Below are positions 53,070 through 62,670 of a DNA stretch of 64,000 nt, piece after piece (position 1 is the stretch's first letter; every line of letters starts with the position of its first letter). The position numbers were made by a program, and so were the translations under genes. The DNA comes from Tenodera sinensis (taxonomy: Eukaryota; Arthropoda; Insecta; Mantodea; Mantidae). The DNA lies in assembly GCA_030765045.1 (NCBI GenBank), contig CM060964.1, forward strand, positions 274,706,888 to 274,770,887, given 5' to 3'. The notes beneath the pieces are model-generated. The model worked only from the letters and a program-made list of their open reading frames with translations. It ran no database searches and was not told where the DNA came from.

Positions 53070-53230
53070 GCCTGTCATTTACAATCTGACAGTGGCTAAG
53101 TCCAAACTATGTTCTTGAAAATTTTCAACCACTGCTGGTGGTATATTTCTGCTTTCTTCCCTGATCTTCATTTTAACTCTTCCACATTCGCAGGCTTCGT
53201 TTACAAGGACTCTATAGTTTAAATATCCTC
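53070..53230 (-). pseudogene. Tc1/mariner transposase C-terminal relic
   Basis: Minus-strand frame: YRVLVNEACECGRVKMKIRE, ESRNIPPAVVENFQEHSLDL, then after a frameshift QIVNDRHFEHI. The pattern I-x-x-AC-x-x-I ... V-x-x-x-F-x-x-RL-x-x-C ... GxHFEHL is the C-terminal helix region and terminus of mariner-like transposases. The catalytic domain upstream (53230-53660) is not recognisable. Confidence 0.5.
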
Positions 53231-53669
53231 ATAAAAAGTAAATCAAGTGGAGAGCAACCAAACCTTTTCTAGAAGACTTATGAAAATGTTCATGTAACTA
53301 AACAAGATTACTGCCCTTCAACAAACAAAAAACAAAACAAAAATTTTGCGATTTAAAATGTTTGTCGAATACTTTATACCCTGTACAATAATGGCTGTAT
53401 TTTTTTTTTTAAACTTTTTCTTCAAAATGGTTTAATTTGACGTTTCCAAACATACTTCAAAAATGAGTTAATTTTAGTTTTACTTTCATAGCTCCTTACT
53501 TATCACAGATCCCGTATAGAACACGAAATTAGCCTCGTTTCAATAAACAACTCATGAAATGAAGCTTTGCAACAATCACCAATCGTATTCATACCAATGA
53601 ACTTCTTGAACACTTTTCTCTGGTTCCTTCCCAAATAAGTGTAATGGAAATTAACAACTTTTACAATAT

Positions 53670-53727
53670 TACGAATGTAGTGTGCCGAGAATGCCGCGAA
53701 CACCCGTTGAGAACCATTGCTCTGGTA
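53670..53727 (-). repeat. hAT terminus with possible TSD
   Basis: On the minus strand, CAATGGTTCTCAACGGGTG followed by TTCGCGGCATTCTCGGCACA matches the widespread hAT end CAGTGGTTCTCAACCGGTGTTCCGCGG (two short stretches quoted). The terminus is at 53719; CTCTGGTA (53720-53727) would be one TSD copy. No partner found. ORFs crossing it are products of the terminus. Confidence 0.62.
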
Positions 53728-54034
53728 CAGCGGGACATCGTTTTTTTTCCCTTTGTTTTCCGCCAGTTGTTTTAGTACAGAGAAGCTCGGGTATGACAGG
53801 GTTGTTCGGTAACCGAATTCTAATGGCTTCCCCCTCCTGCTGCGGCGTAATATGCACGTCCATCGGAAACCAAAGCAAAATCAAAATACAAGGCAATCGC
53901 TTGTAAACTACACACGTAAAAATATTGTAGTTCGATAGAGGGTTCACTTTGTAGGGGAGATCTGCATTGTTTTATCATAACAAAATCATTATGGCATAAT
54001 TTAACTCAGATTTTTTGTCCTCTATTCAAGTGGT

Positions 54035-54130
54035 GTCAACCGTGGCCGAGTGGCAATGCCACACAGTGGGCCACTCGCCGTACCCGGGGCTCGCTCATCG
54101 CGAGCGCGTGGAGAGGGTGTTAGGGTTATG
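54035..54130 (+). repeat. SINE S2-like head, degenerate
   Basis: CAACCGTGGCCGAGTGGCAA (A-box-like) and ACTCGCCGTACCCGGGGCTC occupy a GC-rich block. The B box is not convincing and the body does not follow S2, so this may be the start of a different SINE. Confidence 0.3.
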
Positions 54131-54441
54131 TGCACGAGGACAGTCGGACTATGCTTGGAATGTAGAGCGGGTATTATTTATATTCGTATTTGAAGACAGT
54201 AGTAAAATAGTGAATCTACATGCAAAGGATCACTGCAAAGATTTACGTTAACAAAAGAGGCATACCTGTGAAATATTGATACTTATTCTCCTGGGAAAAT
54301 GCCGTTGACGTGCGAATCGCTTGCATCATTGCTGTCGTTGCTGGAATTCCCCACGGAAATGACAAGCTATTCTATCCTTTCTTCCAAAACTCCTTCACTT
54401 TCCCATGTTGCACTTACTACTCTCTCTGTACAAGTAATCAC

Positions 54442-54735
54442 TTAACAGTTTTCAGTTTTTACTGCTGTTAGAGCCTCTTCTGTAGCTTTATTACAAACAC
54501 ATTCAAATCTTTGTTGTTTCGCCCAATGCCACTTACTTCGACCCAAATTAAGTAAATCGGATTTCACGAGAAAAGGGGAAAACCAAATAATTTTGCGACC
54601 ATGTTCTGCAACAATACCATCAACTACATAATCCTTTAATTGAAATATGCACTTTACCAAGTGCAACTTTATTCGCTTCCGAGTACGTAAAGTTTTTCTT
54701 TTGGTTACGCTGTCTTTGTCAATATTTTTGGACAT
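54442..54735 (-). CDS. Hypothetical 97-codon ORF downstream of an X-box promoter
   Basis: ATG at 54735 has A at -3 (TTTAACTATGTCC). The protein is basic and lysine-rich at the start (KRKTLRTRKRIKLHL), then KDYVVDGIVAEHGRKIIWF and GRSKWHWAKQQRFECV, ending VKTENC. No domain, signal peptide or transposon motif was recognised, and composition is not that of a simple repeat. About 300 bases upstream is a cluster of two RFX X-boxes, two CCAAT boxes and an E-box. It could be a first exon of a longer spliced gene (a GTAAAA donor lies near the end) or a chance ORF. Function unknown. Confidence 0.3.
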   Translation of the reverse strand: MSKNIDKDSVTKRKTLRTRKRIKLHLVKCIFQLKDYVVDGIVAEHGRKIIWFSPFLVKSDLLNLGRSKWHWAKQQRFECVCNKATEEALTAVKTENC

Positions 54736-55029
54736 AGTTAAATCTTCATTAAATGAGTAAGACGTTTGCTAATGCTGGCAATGTACGCATAGATTCACAG
54801 ATTTAGACACACGTCACACGTCAGACAAGACAATTAAGCACATAGAATAATGCAAACAAACTTGTCAGCACACAATCTCTAAATAATTGCAAGCTGGTGG
54901 TGGAGGGAGACATTGAATATACTGCAGGGAAAACAGAAGATACGACGCACAGTTTATGTTACTGCTGGATTTCGCATTAGTCACATGCTAATCACGTGCT
55001 CAATACCGACAACACTGGTTTCGCGTTTA

Positions 55030-55160
55030 GCGTTGCTATGGAAACATCTTAGCTCTAATTGGATCCTCTTTTCGTTGCTATGACGACCGCAATGACGCAC
55101 CTGTCCCCTTCCGTTCTTCCACCACGTGGTGAACAACTGTCAATCACCTTCTTTATTGGC
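55030..55160 (-). promoter_or_regulatory. RFX X-box pair with CCAAT and E-box
   Basis: Two sites match the X-box consensus RYYNYY-N(1-3)-RRNRAC fully: GTTGCTATGGAAAC (55032-55045) and GTTGCTATGACGAC (55074-55087), 42 bases apart. Between and around them are ATTGG (inverted CCAAT) at 55058-55062 and 55155-55159 and a palindromic ACCACGTGGT at 55121-55130. RFX factors acting through X-boxes drive ciliary genes in animals; CCAAT next to X-box is a common promoter arrangement. Which side is transcribed is not certain; the ORF at 54735 (minus) is the nearest candidate. Confidence 0.45.
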
Positions 55161-55180
55161 GCCGAGTATACTATGTTTTG

Positions 55181-56224
55181 TGTTATTTCACTTCTTTGAG
55201 AGTATTTCACAGAAATAGTCTCTTATTTTTAATTCCAAAAAGCTAAGAATCTCCACTTCAAGGGTAATGGAATTTGAAAGCTACCGTATTACGTTTTCTA
55301 CCAATATGTATGTGTCACAAGTTTATATCAAAACCGCTGTTATTAATACTGTGTAATATGCTCTTTTTAATTTATGTCAATATTCGATTTTGACCACTTT
55401 ACGTCTCGGATTAAAGAGTGTAAAATACACACCTCTTTAAGAGGCATATAAATGCGTAAATTATTGTTCTTCAGTTTGAGAACTGCTAACCTAAGAGTGA
55501 GGATAGGTTTAATAATCTCTACAAGGCGAGTCAAAGCACCAGAGAGTTGTAACACTTATTTTAATCAACTTGAATAACTTTGTAAACCGATAAGTAGTTT
55601 TTCATTTATGACTGACACACTAAGAAGCACTGTTCTCTTCATACATCAAACCTGTATCTGTACTATGTATTCTAACAGTTCAAGGAAATTCTGAAGGAAA
55701 ACTTTCCTAAGCCAAGCTGCAGGTATACACACAGGTGACGACTGATAACACTGATAATGTGTGTTATTCGGTGTCCAGTTGTGCCCTGAACTGCGTGTAA
55801 TCTTGACACCATCACTCTATACCTCCCTTTTTTATGATCTGAAGCGGTTCATGTCTCCTGCGATTCATACGGTAAACCAAATTTTGTTGCAGAGGTACTT
55901 TCAAAGGCAAAGTTTATCGGCATCCGGAATAAATTTAACTTTTATATCTATAGCGTGCATGTCTATTTCTGGAAATAGCCTATCAATATGCAATTTCCTC
56001 CTTGATTTCTAAAGAGAGCATAGGGAATGAATAATAAATCTCCTTGACATTGAATTACCTCATCTGAAATAACACCAACTTCCTAAATCCTACACAGGAA
56101 ATGCGCGATAATAATAAATGGACGTCTGTCAACAAGTCGTGGGAACTTCAATACATTTACCTACTGAACTCTGCATTACTATATTCTTTGCAAGTAGTGG
56201 AGTTTGTGATTCTCTTACTCCTTA

Positions 56225-56225
<1 letters not shown>
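55181..56225. other. Unassigned sequence, no gene seen
   Basis: AT-rich; ORFs at 55761-56012 and 56101-56346 have no known domain. Confidence 0.5.

Positions 56226-56258
<33 letters not shown>
56226..56258. repeat. (AT)n microsatellite
   Basis: About 16 AT units, a potential cruciform. Confidence 0.93.
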
Positions 56259-56260
<2 letters not shown>

Positions 56261-56935
56261 ATCCTCGAATAAATCTAATACCGGAACATTTCAGAGCTAG
56301 ATTCTTGATTCTCGATCTAGTTCCTTTGGCATCGAGACAATTGTGATTTTGTATTACTTTTAGACGCCTAACACTTGAAATATGATAAACGGAATGAGTA
56401 GATGACCACGTCCGTGGTATTACAGATGTATTACTAGAATACTGCTTTTTGAAAATAAGCCTAGTCACGTGCATCTATTATTACATAAAACAAAAAACCA
56501 TTTTCGCTTTGAAGAAGGAACTTTTTCATATAGGCTGTCATGCTTACCACATACAACCTAATCACCTTAAACAAAACGAATACTTAACGGGAAACTGCAA
56601 CATATGTTGAACTTTTTTAAATAATAATCACTTAGTCTTACAAAGAGCCTGTCGCACAAAGAGGTTGACGCTTGCCACCATTGAAGGAATGGTTCCTGTC
56701 CTACGAGTACCTCCCGAGACAACTGCCAACAAAAATTACTTATATCCATTTTCTATTTTCTTTTTCTATTAATTACTACAGTTGAGTACAGTTAAAGTGT
56801 AAAAATAAGTCCATATTCTTAATCTAATGTGAGCGCAAAGTTGCTGGAAAACAAATTCCTAATCATTGGTGATGTTTACTGTTTATAGTGGGATCTAATC
56901 GTTTGGGTTTTACTATTCTAGGGTTTAAACCTTAA
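56259..56935. other. Unassigned sequence
   Basis: Nothing recognised. Confidence 0.45.
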
Positions 56936-56939
56936 TCTC

Positions 56940-57065
56940 GCACTAATATCCACACTCTCATCCACACTTCAGACTACGGGGAGGATTGAGAATAAACCTA
57001 ACAGAAAAATACCGTTCTCCAGCCGACTATGAAACCAGGGGCTTGTGCATTAGGAGGCTTGAACA
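56940..57065 (-). mobile_element. tRNA-derived SINE, family S1, old copy
   Basis: Plus strand CACACTCTCATCCACACTTC, AGACTACGGGGAGGATTGAG, AATAAACCTAACAGAAAAAT, CTCCAGCCGACTATGAAACC parallels the S1 body and B-box end at 45105-45200. The head is heavily mutated. Confidence 0.6.
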
Positions 57066-57240
57066 CTTCCAAACTCCACAGCGTAGAGACAATCGAAAAG
57101 TAGTTTTAGATGGCCCGTATAAATGTGCAATTCAAGGGCTATGCTTGGTTACAGAGTGACACCAGCCTCTAAAACCCATTATAATCATGTTAGTTATGGA
57201 ATAAAGGAGCAACCGTTACTTGTTATTAAAATACTTTTGT
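57066..57240. other. Unassigned spacer
   Basis: Nothing recognised. Confidence 0.4.
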
Positions 57241-57435
57241 GAAGGGCGCTATTACCCGCGGGGCCCTGTCACAGCACGCCGGGGTACTTGTACTGAACCA
57301 GCCTCCAGACAACGTTACTGCTTTTGGAGTTGACAAGCCTTTCCTCGTGTTGTAAGGTTTCCTTGTCAGTCCCCCATCGCTTAGAATGGTCACCTCGGGG
57401 TCACAACAGCGCGTGGGCTTCGCCCTACCTAACGT
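57241..57435. other. GC-rich block of unknown nature
   Basis: Contrasts with AT-rich flanks. Contains CCCGCGGGGCCCTG and CACCTCGGGGTCACAACAGC. No ORF, box pair or repeat match identified; may be an old SINE or LTR fragment. Confidence 0.3.
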
Positions 57436-57826
57436 AGACCTCTAAGTGGGATTGCAATACAAATGTTTAAAAGTCATTAACTGTCAATTCCTTTTGGTCC
57501 TCAATTCCGATACTTTGTCACGAAATAATAAGGACTTTAATTGATGATTAATGAGAAACAGTAGCAACTATGCTTTGTAAAGTATATCGAAATTAATAAC
57601 ACAAATTAACTAATTTATAGCAATCATACGACTTTCTGTGCCAGTTATCTCGTTGCTGTGGTATAAATTATTTAACCAACCGATATATCTACTTCCTGTT
57701 AATTAGAATACATGTGCCAGGAGCTTGTTTCAATTTCTTAAGAGTACACAGATGATTAAGGTGGAGCGACTGTCAACTGTTGAAAGCGAAAATCAGCCTC
57801 GATACTGCAGCTCCTCTACACGTGCT

Positions 57827-57831
<5 letters not shown>
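57436..57831. other. Unassigned sequence
   Basis: Nothing recognised. Confidence 0.45.
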
Positions 57832-57899
<68 letters not shown>

Positions 57900-57910
57900 C
57901 GTGCGTGCGT
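57832..57910 (+). repeat. (GT)n-(GC)n microsatellite
   Basis: About 30 GT units then GCGCGCGTGCGTGCGTGC, abutting the 3' end of the next SINE (minus strand), so it functions as that SINE's tail. Confidence 0.92.
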
Positions 57911-58192
57911 GTATGTAGTGTTTAACGCCCGCTTTTACTACATACGGTGACATAATGATACATGGAATGAAGATGGTGGGGGAAACCGGAGAACTCGGAG
58001 AAAACCCGCCCCAGCGCCACTTCTTCCACCACGAATCCCACATGCGGTTGCTTGGGATCGAACCCGGGCCACTTTGGTGAGAAGCGAATGGTCTAGCGGT
58101 CCTAATGACCAAGTTGTCGACGGGCCCTTAAACCCGACACACTCACTCACGCGAATGGTCTAACCACTCAGCCACGACGAAGCCACACGTGC
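57911..58192 (-). mobile_element. tRNA-derived SINE S2 (tail type c), interrupted
   Basis: Minus-strand head: GGCTTCGTCGTGGCTGAG, TGGTTAGACCATTCGC (A box), then, after the insertion at 58096-58150, CTTCTCACCAAAGTGGCCCG, GGTTCGATCCCAAGC (B box), GCATGTGGGATTCGTGG, GGGTTTTCTCCGAGTTCTCC, CATCTTCATTCCATGTATC and the end AAAAGCGGGCGTTAAACACT. Head and body match 40320-40662; the 3' tail instead matches 10840-11000. The LINE tail D3 splits the head between A and B boxes. Confidence 0.85.
58084..58162 (+). mobile_element. LINE 3'-tail insertion D3 with perfect 12-bp TSD
   Basis: A 55-bp insertion (58096-58150) in SINE S2 is flanked by GCGAATGGTCTA at 58084-58095 and 58151-58162, identical at 12 of 12. 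It reads GCGGTCCTAATGACCAAG, TTGTCGACGGGCCCTTAAA, CCCGACACACTCACTCAC: the D body plus a short CACT tail. Because the host SINE is known independently from other copies, the insertion and TSD boundaries are exact. Confidence 0.93.
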
Positions 58193-59514
58193 TGATGAGC
58201 AACTGAAGAATGGACATGGTATTCCAAAAAGGTATTGCTCAGAATATTAGAAGCTTAAACGAACAACATATTTCAATTTAAAAATAAGTATTTTCAGTGG
58301 GCTCTTAATAATCCGAGGGTGAGACCAAGTAAGCCATTGTGTCATGAATAATGCGTAAACTTAACAGCTGCGAGTGAGGAAGAATAACAAGCATTTTGTC
58401 AGATGAATGAGTACATATGTGAAACTGATTAGGCAAGTTACGTGCAAGTACTATAAAGAAAGGGAGAAGGAAGAACACTATAGAAATTGATCAGGAAGAG
58501 GTTAAAAAATGAATGGAAAATATCCTGGAGAAACTGCTTACTAAGAAACGCGCTGCACTAAATCAAACGACTGGCTAACAAGTTCGGGCCAGAAAAAGAT
58601 TTAGATGAACACACACATCAGTGGTGACAAAGAGCAAAGGAGGAATTGAGTAGCCTGTTTTTTTTTTTTTTTTTTTTTTTTTTTGTGCACGGAAGGTGTT
58701 GCCTTGGTCACAAAACTACGATTGATTGCTTGATTGATTTCATATAACCTTCCTTTAACTATAAAGCATTCCGTCAAGACCTTCACCTAAGCACAGGTGA
58801 TAATTTCTCAATACTCCTTTCCGCATTCATAATTTCCATAGCAGTGTGCGTATTGCCCCAGGGCTATACGTGAGTGATGGTTATGATTGGAGAATACTAG
58901 GAAACTGTGAGCAGACTATTCTATTGTGATGTAAGCGTAAAACTAACACAAATATCCACTTTACTCAACAAGTCCTGGCTTCCACGTCATTTAGAATTCA
59001 AAAATTATAGTAATAACGTAGGCGAGACTAGTGGGCGTGCCTTGGCAAGAGTAGAAATGCATACAGATCTGAAAAATGGTTCCTTCATCTTCTCTACAGC
59101 CTTCTGTTGTAATTTCAAGATGTCGTAAGTTACAGAAGGGTCATAAAAAGCACGTGAGAAACCTACCGCAGATTTCCCGGTTTCGGTGGTGACGTAATGA
59201 GGCTATTATGATTCATTAAGAGCAGAAGAACTCCGGTTATCAGCAAACTCTTATAACTGTTCATTTCTTATTTATATGACTAGTAAGCACTCCAAAATTT
59301 CTAGGCCTACCCTAGCAAAGTTTCTCGTAACAGCATCAGTAGACCACCGCTTACATTCCTGTGGTATTCCAGCAAAACATTCGACGTCGATATTAAAGTG
59401 AGGTCCAAGAACACAAAAAGAATTCATGTTTGTGTGTGTGAGGGAGGGAGGGAGAGAGAGAGAGAACATCACTCTGAAATGAACAATTGGATAAGACCAC
59501 ATTTCATATTCAAA
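58193..59514. other. Unassigned sequence
   Basis: Holds a 25-T run at 58660-58684 and a GAGG/GA run at 59440-59464. No gene or SINE recognised. Confidence 0.5.
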
Positions 59515-59760
59515 TGAAGGCCAGGTGCAGATTTTCCCCACAAAGATTTTTGTTTTTCAAAAAAGAACTGCTCTAAGTATCTTTATTCAAATATGTACCA
59601 TAAATTTTATACTTTTTCATGACAAAATGTATGTATATCTTGAATTTTTTGTGAATAACCTGTGCAGATCTCTTCATTCTGCTTGAATTTTGAATAATTT
59701 CGTACAACTGGAAAACCATTAGACAGACACCTTTTGCACGGAGAAAGTATGTGTACTAAT
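59515..59760 (-). repeat. Family A fragment
   Basis: ATGACAAAATGTATGTATAT, CTTGAATTTTTTGTGAATAA, CTGTGCAGA, TTTCGTACAACTGGAAAACC, ATTAGACAGACAC follows copy 3 (TGACAAATGAAATGTATATC, TTGAATTTTTTGGC, TGCATAACTGGTAAACCG, TTAGAGATAGACC). Confidence 0.6.
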
Positions 59761-59884
59761 TGCACTCTCACAATGCTTCAGAACATCATGTAATACAAGA
59801 TGTTGAAAATTGTCTCATACGTGCAATTTTCTTCAACTGAGGTCGTTGTCGCCGCTCGTTGCAATAACAAAAACTAATTAAGAT

Positions 59885-60055
59885 TGCTCCCATAGTCGAA
59901 AGGCTTCTCAAAACAGAGGTCCCGGGTTCAATTCCCAGCCGGGGCGAGGGAGCTTTTCTTTAAATATAATATATTCCCTATTCACCAAAGAGTCTGGAAG
60001 CATTAATGTGGGAGTGAATGCGAGTGTGCTGAATATCAAAACCAACGTTAAGATA
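59885..60055 (+). mobile_element. tRNA-derived SINE, family S1, copy 3
   Basis: TTGCTCCCATAGTCGAAAGG (eroded A box), GAGGTCCCGGGTTCAATTCC (B box), CAGCCGGGGCGAGGGAGC, TTTTCTTTAAATATAATATA, TTCCC, AGAGTCTGGAAGCATTAATG, GGGAGTGAATGCGAGTGTG. Same order as S1 copy 2. The 3' third (GTTAAAGGCGG end) is missing. Confidence 0.75.
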
Positions 60056-60094
60056 ACTCACAGTTCAAGAGTTAATAACACTCCATTGCTCACC

Positions 60095-60315
60095 TCTGTG
60101 GTGTGTGGGTAGCGTGTCTGCCTCACATTTAAGAGGTATCGAATTCGAATGTCAGTTAGGGCGAATTACCTGGATAAGGTTCATTCCAAGGTTTTCCATT
60201 ATCCTATGTTATGGATCTGTGGAGCCTGGACTCATTTTAGCATCATTTCGCCCATTTCATTCGTACTCCGACATGACCTGACCTGACCTGACCGGTTAAA
60301 GGACGTTAAACCTTA
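60095..60315 (+). mobile_element. tRNA-derived SINE, family S3, copy 3
   Basis: CCTCTGTGGTGTGTGGGTAG (A box), CGTGTCTGCCTCACATTTAA, GAGGTATCGAATTCGAATGT (B box), AGTTAGGGCGAATTACCTGG, ATAAGGTTCATTCCAAGG, CCATTATCCTATG, a GACCT tandem (four units, about 60274-60292), then CCGGTTAAAGGACGTTAAACC. This copy shows the full S3 order from head to 3' end. Confidence 0.8.
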
Positions 60316-60584
60316 AAAACTAATCTATAGTTTCTGGAGTTTGAATCTTCGAGATGTTCAGTGGATAATGTAGGCTATAACAATGAAAAAAGTGAAGAAA
60401 AAAAAACATCACTGACATCAACACGTGTTATTCCCACCGTGTTAATGAACCAGTCCATTTTCCTTAATTTGAAATCATTTCTTGGAAACATGTATTGTGA
60501 ATAACGTAACCGTAACGTGCATAGAAAACTCACTCTTTCTATAAATTACATATGATATACAACTACTGTATTTGTCTCATGACT
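60316..60584. other. Unassigned sequence
   Basis: Nothing recognised. Confidence 0.4.
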
Positions 60585-60587
60585 TTT

Positions 60588-60708
60588 AGCTATGACCTTG
60601 TGGTTGACACAAGTGAACCTGAGATATCGCGCTGTTTATTCCTCTCGCGCTGACGTTTTGCATCCTGCTTCAAAGGTGGCATCCTTTCTTCTCCGGGACA
60701 ATAATACG
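60588..60708 (+). repeat. Dispersed repeat G, copy 2
   Basis: Second copy of 41585-41705, here about 80 bases upstream of the mariner transposase relic. Confidence 0.7.
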
Positions 60709-60789
60709 GGTTTCTTCATTTAAAACCTAACGGAGCACACGGCGTTTCGACTCTCCCGCGACCTTGCTGGATTCCTCCACTACCGGCTG

Positions 60790-61570
60790 CCGTTGTGCGC
60801 GCGTTCATCAACCAAATCCATCCCAAAATTAGCACAACAGGTGGCAATTTCACAGCCTTCTGTACATAGAGCAACTAAATTCTTTAAACTAAAACCGTAT
60901 AAGTGTATAGGTGTCCATGCTGTAACACAAGGTGACCCAGTATCACGAATGCATTATTGTGAATGGTTTCTTTCATCAGTGAATGACGGTCTAATTTATC
61001 CACAGCTTCTGTTCTTTTCCAACGAGGCGTGGTTCCACCTAAATGGTCGTGTCAACGCTCATAACCGTCAATACTGAACCTCTGAAAATCCACATCGCGT
61101 TCATTATGATCGGAGAGCTGAAGTTTGGTGTGCTGTTAGCGCTAGACGCATAAACAGTCCGATATTCTACAAGCAGACTGTAAATGCACAGAGGTATCGA
61201 AATGAAATTTTGACTCTATTTTATCATGAACTGACAGAAGAAGGGAAATCATATGGATGGTTTCAACAAGATTCTGCTACTGCCCATACAAAATTAGGGA
61301 AGTGTTTGAAGATAAGAGTGATTAGTGCTGGTGTATGGCCATCTCGCTCTCCCGATCTAATAGTTCGTGATTTTTACTTGTGGGGTAACCTGAAAGACAA
61401 ACTTTACGACACAAATCCTCATCATTGGAAGAACTAAAACAAAATATTAGTAAATCAATCGGAAACATTACAGTGGCCCAGGTTAAACTTGTGACTCACA
61501 ATGTGTTCTCCCGATATACCTAATGCTTGTTTCGGCGGGAGTGGATGACATTTCCAGCATCTTCCATAAG
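60790..61570 (+). pseudogene. Degenerate mariner-like transposase
   Basis: The forward strand encodes most of the catalytic half of an IS630-Tc1-mariner transposase. Blocks in order: SIPKLAQQVAISQPSVHRAT (second HTH), FFSNEAWFHLNGRVN (first catalytic block, with the expected Asp of FSDEAW changed to Asn), a stop at 61075-61077, VWCAVSARRINSPIFYKQTV, GWFQQDSATAHTKLG (second Asp intact), GVWPSRSPDLIVRDFYLWGN (third block), LKDKLYDTNP, then a frameshift, LEELKQNISKSIGNITVAQV and a HFQHL-like end at about 61550. Lesions include the Asp-to-Asn change, at least one nonsense codon and one frameshift, so it is inactive. The N-terminal HTH is truncated. Confidence 0.88.
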
Positions 61571-61806
61571 GTAAGAGTGTTATACATGCTTTACGCATGG
61601 AGTTTATGTAGGAGTAAAACTGGCTGTGGCACACCTAGTCGCGCACAAGCGAAATGCCCTGCGCCCGTTAAGTATTAAATGAAGAACCTGTATTACGCGA
61701 AAGAGCATCACTAACACATTACATTACCGCATAAACAATGTAATTAGGATCATACTTTCAGTAATAACACTGATATGTTTATTGGAAACTCAAAAACCAC
61801 ACGATA
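61571..61806. other. 3' flank of the mariner relic
   Basis: Follows the HFQHL-like terminus; CATCTTCCATAAGGTAAGA and ATACATGCTTTACGCATGG parallel the sequence after HFQHL in the foldback element (62530-62575), so about 60 bases are 3' end of the same family. The remainder is unassigned. Confidence 0.5.
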
Positions 61807-62670
61807 TACAGGGCTTTCGAATTGGTTCTTCACCGCCGCACGGCCTTTTGCCTGTGGGAGTTTGAAGCTGCCGCGGCCGTGTTTGCCGCTACTAACAAGC
61901 CGCACGTAAAACATGTATAAAAATCTTACCTTATAAAAAATGCTGGAAATGTCGTGAGCGATGGTTGAATCGATCCACAGCTTTTGTTCTTTTCAGATGA
62001 GGCCTGGTTTCATCTAAATGGTCGCGTGAACACTCATAACAGTCGGTATTGGGCATCTCAAAATTCACATCGCGTTCAAGAAATCCCTCATTATGATCGG
62101 AGATTTGGAGTTTGGTGTGTTGTTAGCGCTAGACGCATAATTGGTCCAATATTTTACAACCAGACTGTAAATAAAGAGAGGTACCGAAATGACATTTTGA
62201 CCCCATTTTTTCAGTAACGATCTGTACTTGCAGTTGCAGAATATTGTTGAAACCACCCATATGATTTCTCTTCTTCTGTCAGTTCACGAAAAAATGGGGT
62301 CAAAATGTCATTTCGGTACCTCTCTTTATTTAGTCTGGTCGTAAAATATTGGACCAATTATGCGTCGCGCTAACAACACACCAAACTCCAAATCTCCGAT
62401 CATAATGAGGGATTTCTTGAACGCGATGTGAATTTTGAGATGCCCAATACCGACTGTTATGAGTGTTCATGCGACCATTTAGATGAAACCACGCCTCATC
62501 TGAAAAGAACAGAAGCTGCTCACGACATTTCCAGCATTTTCTATAAGGTAAGATTTTTATACATGTTTTACGTGCGGCTTGTTAGTAGCGGCAAACACGG
62601 CCGCGGCAGCTTCAAACTCGCACAGGCAAAAGGCCGTGCGGCGGTGAAGAACCAATTCGAAAGCCCTGTA
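61807..62670. mobile_element. 860-bp foldback (palindromic) mariner-derived element
   Basis: The element spans 61809-62668 between TA dinucleotides (61807-61808, 62669-62670). The two arms, 61809-62212 and 62288-62668, are near-perfect inverted copies separated by a 75-bp centre. Termini are CAGGGCTTTCGAATTGG facing CCAATTCGAAAGCCCTG. The left arm lacks nothing; the right arm is about 23 bases shorter, missing a segment opposite 61959-61981. Each arm consists of about 150 bases of mariner 3' end plus about 240 bases encoding the first catalytic block (FSDEAWFHLNGRVNTHN, VWCVVSARRIIGPIF). The centre carries the reverse-strand continuation of the transposase reading (TEEEKSYGWFQQ). TA duplication indicates movement by a Tc1/mariner transposase. 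Confidence 0.9.
61984..62217 (+). pseudogene. Mariner transposase fragment in left foldback arm
   Basis: MFFSDEAWFHLNGRVNTHN, SRYWASQNSHRVQEIPHYDR, RFGVWCVVSARRIIGPIFYN, KERYRNDILTPFFQ. The first catalytic Asp is intact here, unlike the relic at 60790-61570. The second and third catalytic blocks are absent on this strand. The same fragment is present inverted in the right arm (62288-62510), so the reverse-strand ORFs there are its copy. Confidence 0.85.

Noticed and set aside
53669..53947. 92-codon minus ORF ending in a PEQWFSTG motif
   Set aside because: The motif is the translation of a hAT terminal repeat, a well-known source of spurious ORF ends.
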